A stretch of DNA of 54,585 nt, from NCBI GenBank assembly GCA_001931905.2, contig MSJI02000478.1:1-54585 (forward strand). Reading direction: 5' to 3'. Positions 11,075 to 22,496 of this stretch are shown piece after piece. The translations under genes and the position numbers were made by a program. The number at the start of each line of letters is the position of its first letter. Position 1 is the stretch's first letter. The notes under the pieces were generated by a model. The model made no database searches, was not told where the DNA came from, and was given only the letters and a program-made list of their open reading frames with translations. This stretch comes from Cladosporium sp. IMV 00045. Its lineage: Eukaryota; Ascomycota; Dothideomycetes; Cladosporiales; Cladosporiaceae.

Positions 11075-12357
11075 ATGTCAAAACAATACCTCCAAACCCA
11101 CAGCGTCCCCTCCGCCCACCCAAACGATATCTTCTCCCTAGCCGTCACCCCCAACCAACTCATCTCCGCTTCCGGCTCGTCTTCCATCAAAATCCACAGC
11201 ACGGCCTCCTCGCACAGCTCCATCGACCCGGAAAACGCCTCGGACGAAAACCCCTTCCCTGAAGCGCAGGTACTGGAAAAGGCCCACCCGCTCGGCTGTC
11301 ATCATGTTTGCGCGGCGAGTGAGGGGGGCGTTTTTGCGAGTGTGGGCTTTGAGGGCGATGTGAGGGTTTGGGAGAAGACGGGGGAGGAGGAGGGGTGGAG
11401 GGTGAGGGGGTGTATTAAGGGTTAGTGGTTTGTTTGTTTCGTTTGTTTGTCAGTTGGACGGTTCTGAGTTGGAATTTTTGCTGACGAATGTCTTGGACTT
11501 ATACAGCCGCAAAAGCAGGCGAGCACTGGGCTCTAGCCATGAGTCCCGAGGGCAAATTCCTCGCCGCCACGACGCACGACGGCCGCGTGAACGTCTACGA
11601 CACGACGGGCATTGAGGGGGACGTCAAGGCCGCGCAGACGATCACGCAGTTCGAGACGAAAGGCAGTTTCGGCACATGTGTTGACATCGTGAGTTCTATC
11701 TCCCCTTTCCCTCAGTCCCCTTGATCCGCGTCAAACACTCACAACACGCCCAGTCCCCCAACGGCGAAATGACCGCCTCCGGCCACCAGAACGGCAGTGT
11801 GTACATCTTCAACAACAGCACGGGCAAGATGGCGCATTCGCTCAGCGGGCTCGTCAAGCCCGTCCGCGCGGTCGCTTTCAGTCCCGCGAACAAGTACCTG
11901 GCGGCGGCGGGGGATGCGCAGATCATCGCGGTCTACGATACGGCGTCGGGCGAGCAGGTGGCGAATCTGACGGGGCATGCGAGCTGGGTTATGAGTTTGA
12001 GTTGGAATTGGAGTGGGGAGTTTTTGCTTAGTGGGTGAGTGTTTTGGTTTCTTTGAGGGGATGGGGTTTGGAGTGGTTTTGAACGTTGGCTGACTGACTT
12101 TCTTTTTTAGATCTCACGATGGGAAGGCGAAGATCTGGTCGCTTGAGAGACGGGAGTGTGTCGCGACGCAGACGGAGAGTGAGAAGTGCCTTTGGGCTGT
12201 TAAGTGGCTTCACAAGGCTGCGAGTGCGAGGTGAGATTGATGTTGAGGTCTGGTGAATCGGGACATGTGTGCTGACTATGAGAACAGGAACGAACTGTTC
12301 GTCACTGCTGGTGCGAACAAGGCGCTGTCCTTCTACAGGGAGGCTAGTGGGACATGA
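11075..12357 (+). CDS. SKI8: WD40 protein Ski8/Rec14 (Ski complex subunit)
   Basis: Scaffold of the Ski complex, which feeds mRNA to the cytoplasmic exosome; in yeasts the same protein also serves in meiotic recombination. Five exons (11075-11420, 11507-11688, 11754-12034, 12111-12230, 12288-12357) give 332 residues, close to yeast and metazoan (WDR61) relatives. WD repeats are visible with endings such as GDVRVWEK, GRVNVYDT, GSVYIFNN, QIIAVYDT and GKAKIWSL. The C-terminal FVTAGANKALSFYREA is the family hallmark, matching the last blade of Ski8/Rec14. Intron 1 is the longest (86 nt); the others are 57-76 nt. The start is the first ATG after an A-rich leader (AAAAAATGTC). There is no sign of damage. 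Confidence 0.92.
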
Positions 12358-13004
12358 GCTACGGATCATGTGGAAGAATGAACTGGGAGAAGCAAGAGTC
12401 AAGCCTGAGGTTGAATTGCGGCAAGCCAAAGAGGCATTGGCGTTCGACGTGCGAGCGTGCAGCGAGTGTTTGCTACTCAGATCAATTGGGCATATGGCAG
12501 ACAGTGAAGCTGACATGCGATATCCCAGACCATGCATGCAGCAGCGCACAATTAGCTTGTGACTGGGGAGGATGTCTATTCATGAGGTTGCGGCTCTCAT
12601 TCGCTCAGATACACTGCATCACATAGATATATAGATAGCTCATTCATATGCAGCTCAAGGAACCCAATCATGTGAATTTCTTGGCGTTGCCGTCACATCA
12701 CGTCTCGTCCGATCATCTCCAAAGCCGACGTCGCGCGCGGGACCTGACTGGATTGATGACTTGAGAACATCTTTTGAGGCTGAGCATCGTGCACATTCTT
12801 TACATTTCACTCACATTCGCACATGCTACCGCGCTCAGTTCATTGCATTTGATCGCTGTACGGTTCAATCAAGTTGCTCGTGCAAATAAATCACTAACCT
12901 TCCTTGCAGCAGCCTAAACTTGCGACTTCACGTCGCTAACAACCTTCCACTAACACCAACTACCTCCAACCGTCTCGCCCACCCCGGGCATCCTCAATAC
13001 CACC
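12358..13004. other. Intergenic, SKI8 to NCBP3-like gene
   Basis: This holds the 3' flank of SKI8 and the promoter of the NCBP3-like gene. No RNA gene or repeat is seen. Confidence 0.5.
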
Positions 13005-14618
13005 ATGGCGACCGACACAGACATGGACATCGACATGAACATCGACATGGAGCTCGACCCCGAAGTAGCGCGCATGCAAGCCGAAGCCGAAGCGATCAAT
13101 GCGCGCGCCCAGCAGCAGGCGGACGAAGCAGCACAAAACGAGGCCATGAACGGCATCGAGCAAGCGCCCGAGGAAGGAGAAGTCGACCCCAACGCCATTG
13201 TGCCTAACAAAGTCCACCTGCGCGGCTTGGATGACCTGACCACGCGGAAGATCGAGGATGGCTTGCGCGAGATTTGCAACACAGAGCTGTACAGACGATT
13301 GCAATGGATTGACGATACGAGCGCAAACATCATTTTTGATACTGAAGAGGCGGCGTCTGATGCGCTCGCTGCTCTGTCGGCGGAGGATGAGAGTGAGCTG
13401 TTGAGGCTGCGCCTGGTGAAGCCGCTGGAAGCTTTGGGAGGGGTGCAATTGCAAGCGCGCATGGCTATTGAGGCGGATGTGAAAGCGCCTGGTGCGAAAG
13501 ACAGGAGCAGATTTTACTTGATGAATCCAGACGAGGACCCGGATAACAGGCCGCGCAAGAGGAAGAACGTCAGAGACCACGGGCCTAGGTATAAGAGAAA
13601 TCGTCGCGAATCGGCCGATGATCTGTTTCACAGACGCGGTTCGGAGCAGGGTACACCGTTCAATGTGGACTTCTACGACGACGCGGCGCCAGCGCCGAAA
13701 CCTGCACCTCGCCAGGTCAGCCACTCATCAGCGGACGACTACGACGACAGGCGAAAGCCCAGACAAGGCGGCGATTTGTTCGCAGGCAGAGAGAACGGTC
13801 GACTGCGCAGCGACCGATACCGAGAGAGAAGCGCATCCCCTTCCCGCGACGGCGACGGCCGCTACGGTTTCTCCGACGAGCAACCCTACCGCCGCACCGC
13901 AAGACAACGCTCCGCCACACCACCCCGCCTCCGCCGCAGTCGCGAAAACCAAGAAGCCCGCCTCGCGCGCTCCAACGAACTCTTCCCCTCCCGCGCCACG
14001 ACATCCACCCTCAAAGCGAACGGTCAAGCCCCCCAACCGCGCAAACCCGCCAACAACCCCGCCGCTGGCCCCACAGACCTCTTTCTCGACCGCACAACCA
14101 ACGGCAGCAAAGAGCTCTTCCCGGACCGAGCCCAGCACCGCCGCCAAGAGGCGCGCGACATCGCCATCGACGAAGTCGCCACCGCAATCGGCAAGTACAA
14201 TTTCGACGGCGCCGGTGATGATGATGATGCATTTACTTACAGCTTCTCAGGCCCCGGTCGCGCGGGACGCAAATCGCACAGCAACGGTCACGGCCCCGCG
14301 AATTTCGACAAAGGCGACCTCTTCTCCCGCGTCTCCGGCGGTCCCGGAAACAGCAGCAGCAACGGCCGTTTACGCGCCCAGGAAGACCAGGGGTTCAGTT
14401 TCAAGGGCGCCGCCGGCAAGGATCCTCAGGGGTATTCGATTTTGGGCGCTGCGAGCGCTAATAGGGAACGGGGCGCGAATCTTGCTAAGGAGCTGTTTCC
14501 GCACAGGGGAGGTGCTGCGGCTGGAGGTGGTGATGGTGGTGCGCCGAATGGCGGGAGGGATCTTTTCGATGGGAGGATTAAGGGGAGGGGGAGGAAGAGG
14601 GCGGAGGATCTTTTCTAG
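13005..14618 (+). CDS. NCBP3-like nuclear cap-binding family protein with DLF/ELF repeats
   Basis: A single-exon protein of 537 residues starting in good context (CACCATGGCG). The N-terminus is acidic with MDID repeats. Residues ~66-150 match the RNA-recognition-like domain of nuclear cap-binding subunit 3 (Pfam DUF2414/NCBP3): VHLRGLDDLTTRKIEDGL, then LQWIDDTSANIIF and a closing helix. In metazoans this family binds capped RNA and works in mRNA export; the fungal role is inferred. The rest is basic and disordered, with a likely nuclear localisation stretch (RPRKRKNVRDHGPRYKRNRR, 182-201). The tail holds nine copies of a [DE]LF motif (starting near 206, 257, 325, 358, 370, 438, 496, 519 and 535), most followed within two or three residues by Arg; the last copy is the C-terminus itself. 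Such spaced motifs usually bind a multivalent partner. Confidence 0.85.
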   Translation: MATDTDMDIDMNIDMELDPEVARMQAEAEAINARAQQQADEAAQNEAMNGIEQAPEEGEVDPNAIVPNKVHLRGLDDLTTRKIEDGLREICNTELYRRLQWIDDTSANIIFDTEEAASDALAALSAEDESELLRLRLVKPLEALGGVQLQARMAIEADVKAPGAKDRSRFYLMNPDEDPDNRPRKRKNVRDHGPRYKRNRRESADDLFHRRGSEQGTPFNVDFYDDAAPAPKPAPRQVSHSSADDYDDRRKPRQGGDLFAGRENGRLRSDRYRERSASPSRDGDGRYGFSDEQPYRRTARQRSATPPRLRRSRENQEARLARSNELFPSRATTSTLKANGQAPQPRKPANNPAAGPTDLFLDRTTNGSKELFPDRAQHRRQEARDIAIDEVATAIGKYNFDGAGDDDDAFTYSFSGPGRAGRKSHSNGHGPANFDKGDLFSRVSGGPGNSSSNGRLRAQEDQGFSFKGAAGKDPQGYSILGAASANRERGANLAKELFPHRGGAAAGGGDGGAPNGGRDLFDGRIKGRGRKRAEDLF

Positions 14619-15901
14619 GAGATGCGAGGGGGATGGGGAGTGTCCTTTGCTCGGGCTTGCTCTCTCTGTGAAGGTTGATGAACGAGACTTTACTGTCGAC
14701 CATGGCCATGGGAGTCTGCGTGCATGCACGGACTGATGGACCATCCAATGGGTATCAGAATCGGATCTGAAAGAAGGAACTCTGCTCACGGAATCGGGTA
14801 TTTCCTTCACACTCGACACTATTTTCACATCTTTCTGGCAATTTGCTTGGGTACTCAGCGAGGCGTTTATGCGATGATTTCTCTTCGGTACCATTTCCAC
14901 TTTTTCTTCATCGGCGGTGGGAAATGTAACAACAAATTTTCCTCCCTCGAGTTCACGTTTTTTTACGTGTATACTATTCTGACTATGTGAATGCGCAAAA
15001 CATGCCTCATGTATTCTACTAAAATGAGTCTGAGACCTGGAACGGAAAATTCACTCTTTTGTTTCGATGGGAAAGGCATCATCCTGGCTTATTGTGTCCA
15101 CCGCGTTACATACCCGTCGAGAGTCCTTTTATCGTTATCATTTAGAAAAGACGCCCGGTTTACTAAAGATGGAGACAGTACCCAACTAATTTACTTTGCA
15201 ATTTAATCGCTGAATAATGCATTAGACATTGGACGGAACAACAGAGTCTTAGTATCTATATACATCTTTCTCCTATCAATCGGGAGCTATAGAAGAACAT
15301 TGATAGCACCCTAGCAGCTTGCCTCCTCTTGTAAGTAAGGTTATCCTCAATAATATCATTTTTAGTTCTGAATTCCTGGACCCCAGTTTGCCTAGGAAGT
15401 ACTTGTTATGCCAAAAGAACACGCATGCAATGATCTAAGACACCGCTGAGTACACTAAGTAAAAACATAACAGTACTTCAACTTTCACTCCTTTTCGTCA
15501 GTAGGCAAAGCTGAAGCCTGCTGCACGTACACTACGATGCGTAGCCTCTCGTTGTTATCTGGTCATCTGCGCCCAGCCAAGGCTCAGTGCGACACTTCTC
15601 TATTGGCCTCTGCCGGCGTCTAAATACCCAGCTGTGCCACCGCATGCATGCCTACATAGCGTGGTTCACGGGTCCATGCAACCTTTTTCGCTTGGAGGCA
15701 GGTTTCGCAGCTCAGCCGTGTTTAGAGACGATGTGCATTTTGCAGGCTTACTGCTGCCTGGACAGGTTTTCTGAGGCTGAGAACGATTACTTGGACAAGT
15801 GCATAGCCCTGGGGCCCCTTTGGAATAATAGCTGACGAAATGCGCTCCTGCACAAGTTTTGGAACCACTTGCGACATCTCCAAGCCAGCTGAAACCACAA
15901 C
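14619..15901. other. Intergenic, 1.3 kb
   Basis: Relatively AT-rich between about 14,870 and 15,480. It contains the 3' flank of the NCBP3-like gene and the promoter of the DUF6536 gene. No gene, repeat or RNA is recognised. Confidence 0.5.
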
Positions 15902-18400
15902 ATGGCCCCTGGAACTACACATGACGGTCACGACTATGAGACTCTCAGCTTGGAACTACAACCTATAGACACACGAAATCCCTGGACACAGCACTCAAGG
16001 AGCATCTGCGGCAGTGATTCAGAAAACACACCGCGTTTTGATAACAGCCACGCTTCAACTGTTAGCTCAGATGCTGAGGACTTGCCTGCGGAAGAACGAA
16101 ATCTCGTCCGACACCATCCTGTCAGGCTCTATGACCCACCCTACGCGAAGTCAGATGAGGTATCAGATGTTCCCATCGTGAGCCAAGACACCGAAGCTCA
16201 GTTGTCTCCATTCTCGCCCCATACATCAAGCGATGCCTTGCAGAATCGGGTCCACGATGTTTCAAGCCCAGGACAAGAACATTCCTCCCAGGCGCCGATG
16301 GAACATTCGGTTGGCTTTCCCGCTCGTGAATTGGAACTTTCCCCAGACCATCAGCTTGCAGACACTGAGGACAGCCCGGTGAGAAAGCCCTCTCGGCAAA
16401 GGCAATCCAAATTCAAGAGCTGGAAAGTTGGCATCACAATGGGTGCTGTCATGTCCACAGCTGTGCTTTGCACGAACATCATCCTCCTTCTATGGGCGAT
16501 GTCTGCTTTTGAACATGATGGTAAAGTAGGCACTGCTCATGAGGGGGAATGCGAGACTGTATCTGCATGGTCCTTTTGGCTCCATGTTGTTATTAACGGT
16601 CTGAGCTCGGTGCTCCTTAGCGCCTCGAACTATGCTATGCAATGCGCTGTGTCCCCCACACGTCTCGAGTGTGATCGTGCTCATGCCCGTGGAAAGTGGC
16701 TCGATGTCGGCATTCCGAGCGTTCGGAATTTGTTTTACATCAGCTACCAACGCAGGTTCATATGGGCTCTACTCGCTTTGAGTAGCTTACCAATACACCT
16801 ACTTTATAACTCTGCCGTCTTCGAGTCCCTGGATGCGAATACCTATAACAAGGTCCACACAACTCCAATGTACCTGGAAAAGAACGCCTCTCAGCTTGAC
16901 GGGAACCCATACACGATGAGCATACACGATATTTACATCGCTGATCCTTCTTCGTTCGAATATCTTACACCACAAGCATGTGTGGAAACATATGCAAAAG
17001 CGTTCGTTTCAGGTCATAGAAACGTTATCTTGGTCACCGACAACCTCGAGACAAGGGATAAGCTTGTCATTTTCGACAAGTCTCGTGTACTGGACCAGCT
17101 TGGCATCGAGCGAGGCAGTGGTGCGATACAATACCATTGGTGGGTCGAGACGGAACACATGCTCTTGATGTAGTATTCTGCTGACGCTTCCAACCGTAGG
17201 ATCTGCAATAGCACTTACTCATGTCAGAGCCCAACCGGAGCAAGAAAGGCCGCCAAAGACTGGACTGTCAACGGCCAGAAAGTTGACTATTGCCTATCTC
17301 AAAAAGTCGCTTCGCATTGCAAATTACAGTTCTCGATTTACATCTTGATCGGCGTGATCTGCTGTAATGTCATCAAAAGCGCAGTAATGCTTTGGATGGT
17401 ATTGCGACTACGAGACGTCACTTTCGTGACATTTGGAGACGCTTTGTCCAATTGGTTAGATGAGCCTGACCAGTACACTCGAGGCCTGTGCCTTATGGGC
17501 AGATTCGATGCTACCCGAAGGGCAAAGATACCTGAACCACTAGCACCAATATCAGCCCATGCGACGACGGGTCGCTGGCGGCAGGCAGTAAGTGTCAAGC
17601 GGTGGGTCACTACTACCGCTGTCTGTGCGCTTGCTGTAATGATCGTTGCCATACTACTTGGGCTTGCTTTGGCCGAATACTCCCAGGATATGGGTGGTTC
17701 GATGTTCTCTCTGGGATTCGGCTCTCCTGATCCACGCATGATGATCAATATATATCGTTTCGACAAGCAAACCCGAGCAGTTACAGCGTTGAACTTAGCT
17801 TCGTCAATCTTGTTGGCCAACACCCCGCAGGTGGTCCTATCACTGGTGTATCTCTCATACAACGCTCTGGTTACTGGGATGCATCTCGCACACGAGTATA
17901 GCGGGTACGGCCTGCACCGCAAATCTCTTCGTGTCACAACACCGTGTGGTCAGCAACGCAAGACATACTGGCTCCAGTTGCCGTACAAGTACGGCATACC
18001 GCTGATCACCGTATCCGCGATTCTACATTGGCTGGTGTCACGGTCCCTCTTCCTTCTACGCCTTGAGATTCATGGGGAAGATGGAGAGATTGATCTCAAA
18101 GTAGACGGTGTAGGATACAGCCTTCCACCAATACTGGCGGTGATAATCGTCGGCACATCCGTCATGCTGGGTACTATCGCTCTGGGGTTCTGTAAACTTC
18201 AGCATAGCTTGATCCCGGTTGCATCGAGTTGTTCACTTGCAATGGCCGCTGCTACGCACAGGCCAGAGATTGATGTCGACGCTTCTGTCCTCCCAGTGAA
18301 GTGGGGGGAGGTTACGAGCATGGGTAATGACGATGTCGGGCATTGCTGCTTTACCAGTCAGGCTGTCGTTGATGTGACCCCCGACAGGAAGTACTCTTAA
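15902..18400 (+). CDS. DUF6536 multi-span membrane protein
   Basis: Two exons (15902-17139, 17200-18400) flank a 60-nt intron (donor GTGGGT, acceptor CCGTAG) that splits a Trp codon; the product is 812 residues. Residues 1-170 are hydrophilic and Ser/Glu-rich, presumably cytosolic. The first membrane span starts near 176 (WKVGITMGAVMSTAVLCTNI) and is followed by the DUF6536 core, with conserved stretches such as LSASNYAMQC, the Arg/Lys-rich RAHARGKWLDVGIPS and a second hydrophobic block. About eight spans are visible in total. A region with several Cys (WICNSTYSC, VDYCLS, ASHCKL) sits on the presumed outer side between spans 3 and 4 and could form disulfides. DUF6536 proteins are restricted to fungi and have no established function. 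It is the first of six consecutive membrane-protein genes. Confidence 0.85.
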
Positions 18401-18688
18401 GCCATTGGAGATGTAATCGTGGGAGACAAAGCACCAGATCCATGCTTGATCACAATCGACATGGCTACACATTGCGGGCTCCTACTTGGGAGCATCTAAT
18501 GTCACGAAAGCAGTGCAACATCTTCGCTCTTTCTTGTCTACAGCTTACGAATACCTTCGTGGTCTACGGACTCATGCGTGCATTCAATATGGATTTGGTC
18601 ATGAAACAACCACCACAGCATTCGGTTACCCGCGTTACCAGAAAATTGAATAATTCGTAATTGATATTGTTTGAGCCATGGGCCTATC

Positions 18689-18808
18689 ACATACGACCAT
18701 AGGTCAGTGAAAACTGGGCATCCCGTCCGCTCTGCCATACATAAGCACTGAACCGGGCGACTAGTACTAGAGTGGGTGACCATCTGGGAATCCCGCCTGT
18801 TGTATGTT
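18689..18808 (+). rRNA. 5S ribosomal RNA
   Basis: About 120 nt beginning ACATACGACCATAGG and ending TTGTATGT. The ends pair in a nine-base helix I with one G.U pair. The GGTCAGTG/CACTGAACC helix II is intact, as are the conserved CATCCCGTCCGCTCTGCC region and the internal promoter region (ATAAGCACTGAACCGGGCGA). A T5 run at 18807-18811 is the expected RNA polymerase III terminator. It stands alone between protein genes, as is normal for dispersed 5S genes of Pezizomycotina. The preserved pairing argues against a pseudogene. Confidence 0.95.
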
Positions 18809-18811
18809 TTT
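18807..18811 (+). terminator. Pol III terminator of the 5S gene
   Basis: A run of five T immediately after the 3' strand of helix I of the 5S rRNA. Confidence 0.8.
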
Positions 18812-18988
18812 GCACTTCCTTTTGCCACCACCTAATGTGAATGAACGCTTCCGTTGTTGCTTCTGAATGAGGCAGAGGTGAGTGCGATGAGGGTGGCGGG
18901 GTGCGATGTGGCCTTGGATAGATAGCTGCGTTTACGGAGAAGCTGCGGTGAGAGGTATCGTGATAGAGTTGTTTCTTTGATCGCTGAT

Positions 18989-20379
18989 CTAACCACCAGG
19001 ACCGACCAATCGAGCTTTTTCTTCTGACATCTCAGTATTGTCTTCGATCCTATTTGGACGTGCTGCAGCGCCGAAGGTGGCTTTGAGGAGGAGTGCAATG
19101 TCATAGAGACCGCTGAGGAGAGTTGTCGTGCTAACAGGCACAGTCAGTAAGACTTGGACACCGACTACATGGTAGCAATAAGGAGAATGGTCAATACTCA
19201 CGCGACAACAACTCCCTCCGCACGCACGACAAGCGCGCCGTAAGATGTCAAATCGCTGTTCAGGACGATGTCATACATGACCCAGGACGCAAGTACGAAG
19301 GTGAACGACGCAAGCGGCAATAACCAGTGCAGGGCGTTTCTTGTGGGCCTTTTGCCCCCAGCGAAAAACCGCAATGCTGGGATCGCGAAAGCGGTGAATG
19401 TCGGATATGAGCCAAGGTATTTGAAGCTTTGCTGTGAGGCTTTCATGATGAGCTTTCGCTCGGCAGAGCCGCAGGGTGTCGTCCAGAGGAGGATCGAGCT
19501 TGTTGGTAGGAGGCAGAGGAGGGAGGCGAAGGTGGCTGCTCGGAGGAAGAGCCAGTAGCGGTTGAAGGTTGGGAGGGCGTGGATGTCTGAGATCGTTATG
19601 GTGAAGAAGAACGATATCTCGGGCGTTTCCTTGTGGGGTTTGAGGGTCTGGATCTGTATTCGATTCTGGTTTGGTGGTTGTTCTGATTTTATTAGTGCGA
19701 GATTCGAGGTACTAGTGAATTGATGAGAAGACTCGCTTTCAGGCGTCAGGTCAATGGCATCATGGCGTCTAGCTTGATAGCTTGAAGCTGCTTGAAGCAA
19801 ATTGTAGAGGGCCGCCAGTGGAGACGTTGCCCTATAATACCGTTAGTTTCGGTTTGAAATCAGGTGCTGTGATGGGTAAACCTACGCAGCAATACTGCCT
19901 GCAATGGGTAGCGCTCCAAATCCAAGATCTCCACGAGAGGTTCGATACGCGCTCAATCCGCAAATGAGAGCAACGATGCATTGAAGACAAGCAGAAGCGA
20001 AGAACAGCCATGGGACTCGCGCTCTCCTCCTACGTCGTCCTTCCTGGGTCCACAAGTTTGGAGCGTTGAGTTTCTTGCTACACTGACGAAACTCGTTGGT
20101 GACCAGCCATAGCCCGTCGCCGAAGATCCATATCGGCAGGGAAACAATAGCAGCATCCTGAAAAGGATTGCGGTCGTCACAGTCGCGGTAGTCGAATTTG
20201 AAGTAGCCTCGTACAGCTGTGACGAAGAATAAGAATCTTCCGAAGCTTGCCAGACCTTGTGCGATGACCCATTGCTTGTCGAAGAAGGGTAGTCGCTGGT
20301 AGCCTTTTGTGACGGAGCTTGGAAACTCCAGTTCTTCTTCATGTATGGTCGATGCTGGTCCGCCTGCAGGTGAGGCCAT
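18989..20379 (-). CDS. Two-module membrane protein, copy 1 (unknown family)
   Basis: Three exons (19886-20379, 19202-19831, 18989-19130) join in frame to 421 residues; introns are 54 and 71 nt. The ATG at 20379 starts a hydrophilic leader. The protein is two versions of one membrane module of about 145 residues (~28-178 and ~250-393) joined by a polar linker. Each module opens with a Trp-containing first span (DKQWVIAQ; NRYWLFLR), then a Cys followed by acidic/basic residues (DCDDRN; PCGSAERK), two further hydrophobic segments, and a last segment around GAL that ends [AG]LY[ND]. In both modules a phase-2 intron splits the codon exactly nine residues before that Tyr (codons 165 and 375). Module 1 has a basic loop, GRRRRRARV, before its third span. 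I do not recognise the family or function. It is paralogous to the gene at 21092-22496. Confidence 0.75.
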
Positions 20380-21091
20380 GTTGTCGAGTGAGTCTGAATT
20401 AGACTGATCTTTTCTAGTGGTGTTAGATGATTAAAAGTTGGTTGAGAATGAGACGAGGGAGGACAACATGAATAGAATCATGTCTTACAGTGTCACAGGT
20501 GAGCAGCTCTTGTGGGCGGGGGACACTGCCGATCGCTGACTATGCGTATCAACTTTCCGCGCACGTAGAGGCGAGTCTTGGAAAGATCTTCGCTACCCTC
20601 GCATTTCAAGGTGAGTGGTCCAAATAGATTGATGAAGCCAGCTGAAAGGCACCTCTGACGTGGCCGTGCATCGGACTCGTATTGCGTCGATTTAAAAAGC
20701 GACGATCCCGGCTTGTATACTATGATGCGTGAATCTTTGTTGAGAATGTTCGGTAACACATACTTGAACATTTGCAGCTGGCGAGCTCGAACCTGCGACG
20801 GTGGTCGATTGTCAACTTATCCATGCAGTCTCTTATATTGGATGATCGTTTGGATCAAGGCAATATACCTCTGGAGCATACCAAGAGCAGACCATCGATG
20901 ATTGGCATCCCACTGAATTCGGGATTTCTCCATGATACTCGAAAGTTTTGATTAATAATTCATTTGTGGCTTCAGCACTTTGGTCTTGCAGGATGCTCTT
21001 ATCAACTTGCAACGATCGCTTATCTGCTAGAATCCTCATTCCTTTATCCCGTACCACTCAGTGAAGCGAGATACCGGGCACGGGGGGTGAA
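20380..21091. other. Intergenic between the two module genes
   Basis: This separates the tandem paralogues and should contain the promoter of the 18989-20379 gene. No extra module fragment is recognised here. Confidence 0.5.
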
Positions 21092-22496
21092 CTAGTCAAT
21101 CCTCCGACTCTCGCTGGCGTTATCAGTTCCGTCTTCGATCGTGGATGGTCGCGATGAAGCACTTTGCTTGATTTTGCGAATGAATGCCACGTCGTATGCA
21201 GCGGTTGCAAAATTGCAAGCCCTATTAAAGTGATCAGTCGAGTAATGCTTTTCTTTTGTCGATGCGAGTACAACTTACGCTGCAACAGCTGCTTGTACTC
21301 TCAGCATGACCAGAGCGTAGGAAGTTGCTTTATTCGAAAATACAAACAGACTAAACCAGCTTCCTGAAATGATGAATAGAATAGGCGCTATTACATTCCA
21401 CCCGCTCCTGGAATGACCTTCGCTCGATTGGGTTGAATCTGGACTTACTTCATGTTTCCAGGTCGGCAACATGATGACAGTTGACATGATATACTGATGA
21501 GCGTGGGCTTGATGAGATGCTCCGTAGAAGGCATTGCGGTCTGCAGCATCGCATGTCGATAGGCACCAAAGGATTGTGCCGGTGAGCTGAAAGCTCTGGA
21601 TGGCGATGACTGTTAGCCCGCGAGCGACCACCCATTGCCAAAGAAAGTTCGGGAGCTGGTTAAGCGTTTGCAGTGGAAAGTCGAAAAGAAAAGACTGTTG
21701 ATGGATGGAGACTTTGGCGGTCTCGCTCTTCTGTTGTTGTTTCCGCTCTGTAGACACTTTGTCAACCCCCAGCTCTGAAGTAAATCGGTGTCACACGTAT
21801 GCTGCGCAGCCTACCACTAGATTCATCGAGTCCGGTGCTCGGCCACGGAAATCGAATAATTCTAAACGCCAACCAGAGATTGTAGAGCCCCGCGAGTATG
21901 CACGTGGCCCTCTCTGAGTCTTAGCGCTGCCCATTGGCTTCCTAGGTAGACTGATGATCGACTTACACAGCAATACGGGCCAAAGCAGGTACGATTGTGG
22001 AGCCTAGAGCGGGATCAGAAGCCACAGAGGCACCCACACCGTTCCAGAACGCAGCAAAGAAATATCCACATCCGACGAAAGTCAGCAACTTTGCGATTCG
22101 CGATTCCCTTCTGCGTCTCGCATCCAAGGGCAAAGAAATTGGGTCATCCAGTTTCCTGGTAGCACGGCGAATGGAGCCTGCCGCCGCCCATAGAAAGATG
22201 CACTCGGTCATTGGCGGTTCGGAGAAAGCCTCCAACAGCGGATGTTTATCGTCGCAATTCTGTGGAGAAGGGGTCACAAAATAGTATGCAAGGCTTGTCA
22301 CGGCAGTTAAGAGTGAGCAAAGGTATGCCAGAGCTTGTATGACAATCCATTGCTTCTCGAAGATTGTCAATCGCTGGAAGTGGGAAATCATCAGTGACCA
22401 GAGTGGTCGAGTGGCGAGTTTGGCTTCGAATTCGGGGGAAGGTCTTGTCGCGCCGTCTTGGGCCGGTTCTTCAGCGTGTGTTTGATCAGGGTGCAT
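21092..22496 (-). CDS. Two-module membrane protein, copy 2 (unknown family)
   Basis: Proposed four exons (21967-22496, 21815-21909, 21279-21747, 21092-21221) give 407 residues. The start is the first ATG (22496, AAAAATG context); the open frame upstream has only non-ATG codons. Module 1 (~42-190) has FEKQWIVIQ, NCDDKH, the basic loop LDARRRRESR and ILAGLYN. Module 2 (~240-378) has LWQWVVARG, TCDAADRN and ATAAYD. Introns 1 and 3 are phase 2 and again fall nine residues before the module-ending Tyr, as in copy 1. Intron 2 (donor GTAGGC, 67 nt) is inferred: without it the frame stops at 21762-21764 after module 1, leaving module 2 without a start ATG. The alternative is two separate genes, or damage to a once fused gene. 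The conserved C-terminal tail (IEDGT..., compare IEDNT in copy 1) supports the fused model. Confidence 0.65.

Noticed and set aside
19198..19800. Second module of copy 1 as a separate gene starting with a non-ATG codon
   Set aside because: A 54-nt intron with proper signals joins it in frame to the first module, and no ATG start is available.
20770..20795. GGTTCGAGCTC on the minus strand, resembling a tRNA B box
   Set aside because: The T-stem bases do not pair and no A box lies at the right distance.
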